A stretch of 64,000 nucleotides of DNA from Prunella strophiata. Lineage: Eukaryota; Chordata; Aves; Passeriformes; Prunellidae. The stretch spans positions 66,742,395-66,806,394 of the forward strand of contig JAZBQD010000014.1 in NCBI GenBank assembly GCA_036583965.1, written 5' to 3'. The translations under genes were made by a program, and so were the position numbers. Numbering within the stretch: the stretch's first letter is position 1; each line of letters starts with the position of its first letter. Below are positions 63,440 through 64,000 of the stretch, in pieces. A model generated the notes under the pieces. The model worked only from the letters and a program-made list of their open reading frames with translations, was not told the origin of the DNA and searched no databases.

Positions 63440-63960
63440 GATATAGAAACAAAGAATGGTTGAAGTTGGAAGGGACCTCTGGAGGTCAGGAGATGCTTGG
63501 TTCCACCCTCTATTTGCTTCCTTTTTAGCTTTGAGTTTGGCCTGAAACAGCTTGTTCATCCATGGAAGGCTTCTGCCATTTTTGTCTGTTTTTATATTTG
63601 ATGGCATGGAACCCTCTTTAACTTGGATGAGGTGATCCTTCAATATAAAACAGATTTCTTGGGCTGTCCTTCCCTCCAAGGCTTCATCTCCTGACACTTT
63701 TTTGAGCAGATCTCTGAAGATGCTGAAGTCTGTTCTTACAAAATTCATCATTGTAAGCTTGGTTTTCACCCTCCTTTCTGCTCCCAGGTTCCTGAACTCC
63801 AGCCAAGGCTGCCTTTGACTTTCAGATCCATTTTTGATGCTTATGAGGTCCATCAGAACTCAGCTTCTTGCTTGGAGGATTTTATCATCAGTGTAATCCA
63901 GGAACCTCCTGGATTGCTTATACCTGTTATGTTGTCTCTCCAGCAGATAACTTCTCAATT
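63440..63960 (-). mobile_element. Internally deleted CR1 LINE, minus strand
   Basis: On the minus strand the copy starts near the window edge with CTGCTGGAGAGACAACAT and AAGCAATCCAGGAGGTTCC, typical of the CR1 ORF2 segment just after the endonuclease. The ORF2 linker follows. Near 63495 it jumps directly to the CR1 3' terminus (GGTCCCTTCCAACTTCAACC, then ATTCTTTGTTTC), so reverse transcriptase and most of the 3' UTR are missing. The copy probably continues beyond the window or is 5'-truncated close to it. Inactive. Confidence 0.82.
63497..63853 (-). pseudogene. CR1 ORF2 linker fragment, still open
   Basis: About 119 codons read without a stop. Residues 46-53 (FRDLLKKV), 57-66 (EALEGRTAQE), 71-75 (LKDHL) and 97-101 (PWMNK) match the segment of CR1 ORF2 between endonuclease and reverse transcriptase. 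Around residues 10-16 about 20 residues appear deleted relative to other copies. The frame continues to 63389, but those last ~35 codons are translated 3' UTR and flank. No catalytic domain is present, so it is a relic rather than a gene. Confidence 0.78.
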
Positions 63961-64000
63961 TACATTTTCTCTAAATTAGGACTATCAGACTCTGTCAATT

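Overview
The window looks like nuclear DNA from a bird, most likely a songbird. It is AT-rich and eukaryotic in texture. It carries many short, 5'-truncated CR1 LINE copies ending in the avian-type tail (ATTCTRTGA-like), one solo LTR of a type I associate with passerine genomes, microsatellites and long homopolymers. There are no operons, ribosome binding sites, tRNA or rRNA genes, or CRISPR arrays. The assignment rests on repeat families recognised by eye, not on a database search.

I found no convincing protein-coding gene. The open reading frames are short, overlap on both strands, and mostly fall in simple repeats, LINE remnants or featureless AT-rich DNA. The window is best read as a gene desert or part of a very large intron. 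The only exon-like segment is 24008-24268: it has a good acceptor and donor, phase 1 at both ends, and encodes a hydrophobic stretch followed by clustered cysteines. It is weak.

Layout. 1-690: unique DNA with a tight CpG cluster at 450-490. About 690-1102: solo LTR. 1105-5270: unique DNA with a CpG-retaining block (4340-4600) that looks like a conserved regulatory element. 5398-5889: CR1. 5890-16790: unique DNA with CA and hexanucleotide microsatellites and a CR1 tail at 10175. 16787-16918: an almost purely A+C tract. 16920-28247: unique DNA with poly-T tracts, A/C tracts, the weak exon candidate and a GC-rich patch (24480-24690). 28248-28434: a (CTTT)n plus poly-T mirror repeat. 28435-34205: unique DNA with candidate regulatory blocks. 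34206-38335: three CR1 tails and a TATA-containing LTR-like element (36218-36655). 38336-48590: unique DNA with two CR1 tails. 48592-49149: CR1 with a readable ORF2 C-terminus. 49896-51960: a CR1 tail next to a much older, decayed CR1 with a recognisable reverse-transcriptase segment. 51960-63440: unique DNA with one CR1. 63440-64000: an internally deleted CR1 with a still-open ORF2 linker fragment.

No new multi-gene system is visible. The observations most worth a second look are the CpG-rich putative enhancer at 4340-4600, the old reverse-transcriptase fossil at 50380-51960, the internally deleted CR1 at the right edge, the TATA/palindrome element at 36218-36655, and the exon-like segment at 24008-24268.
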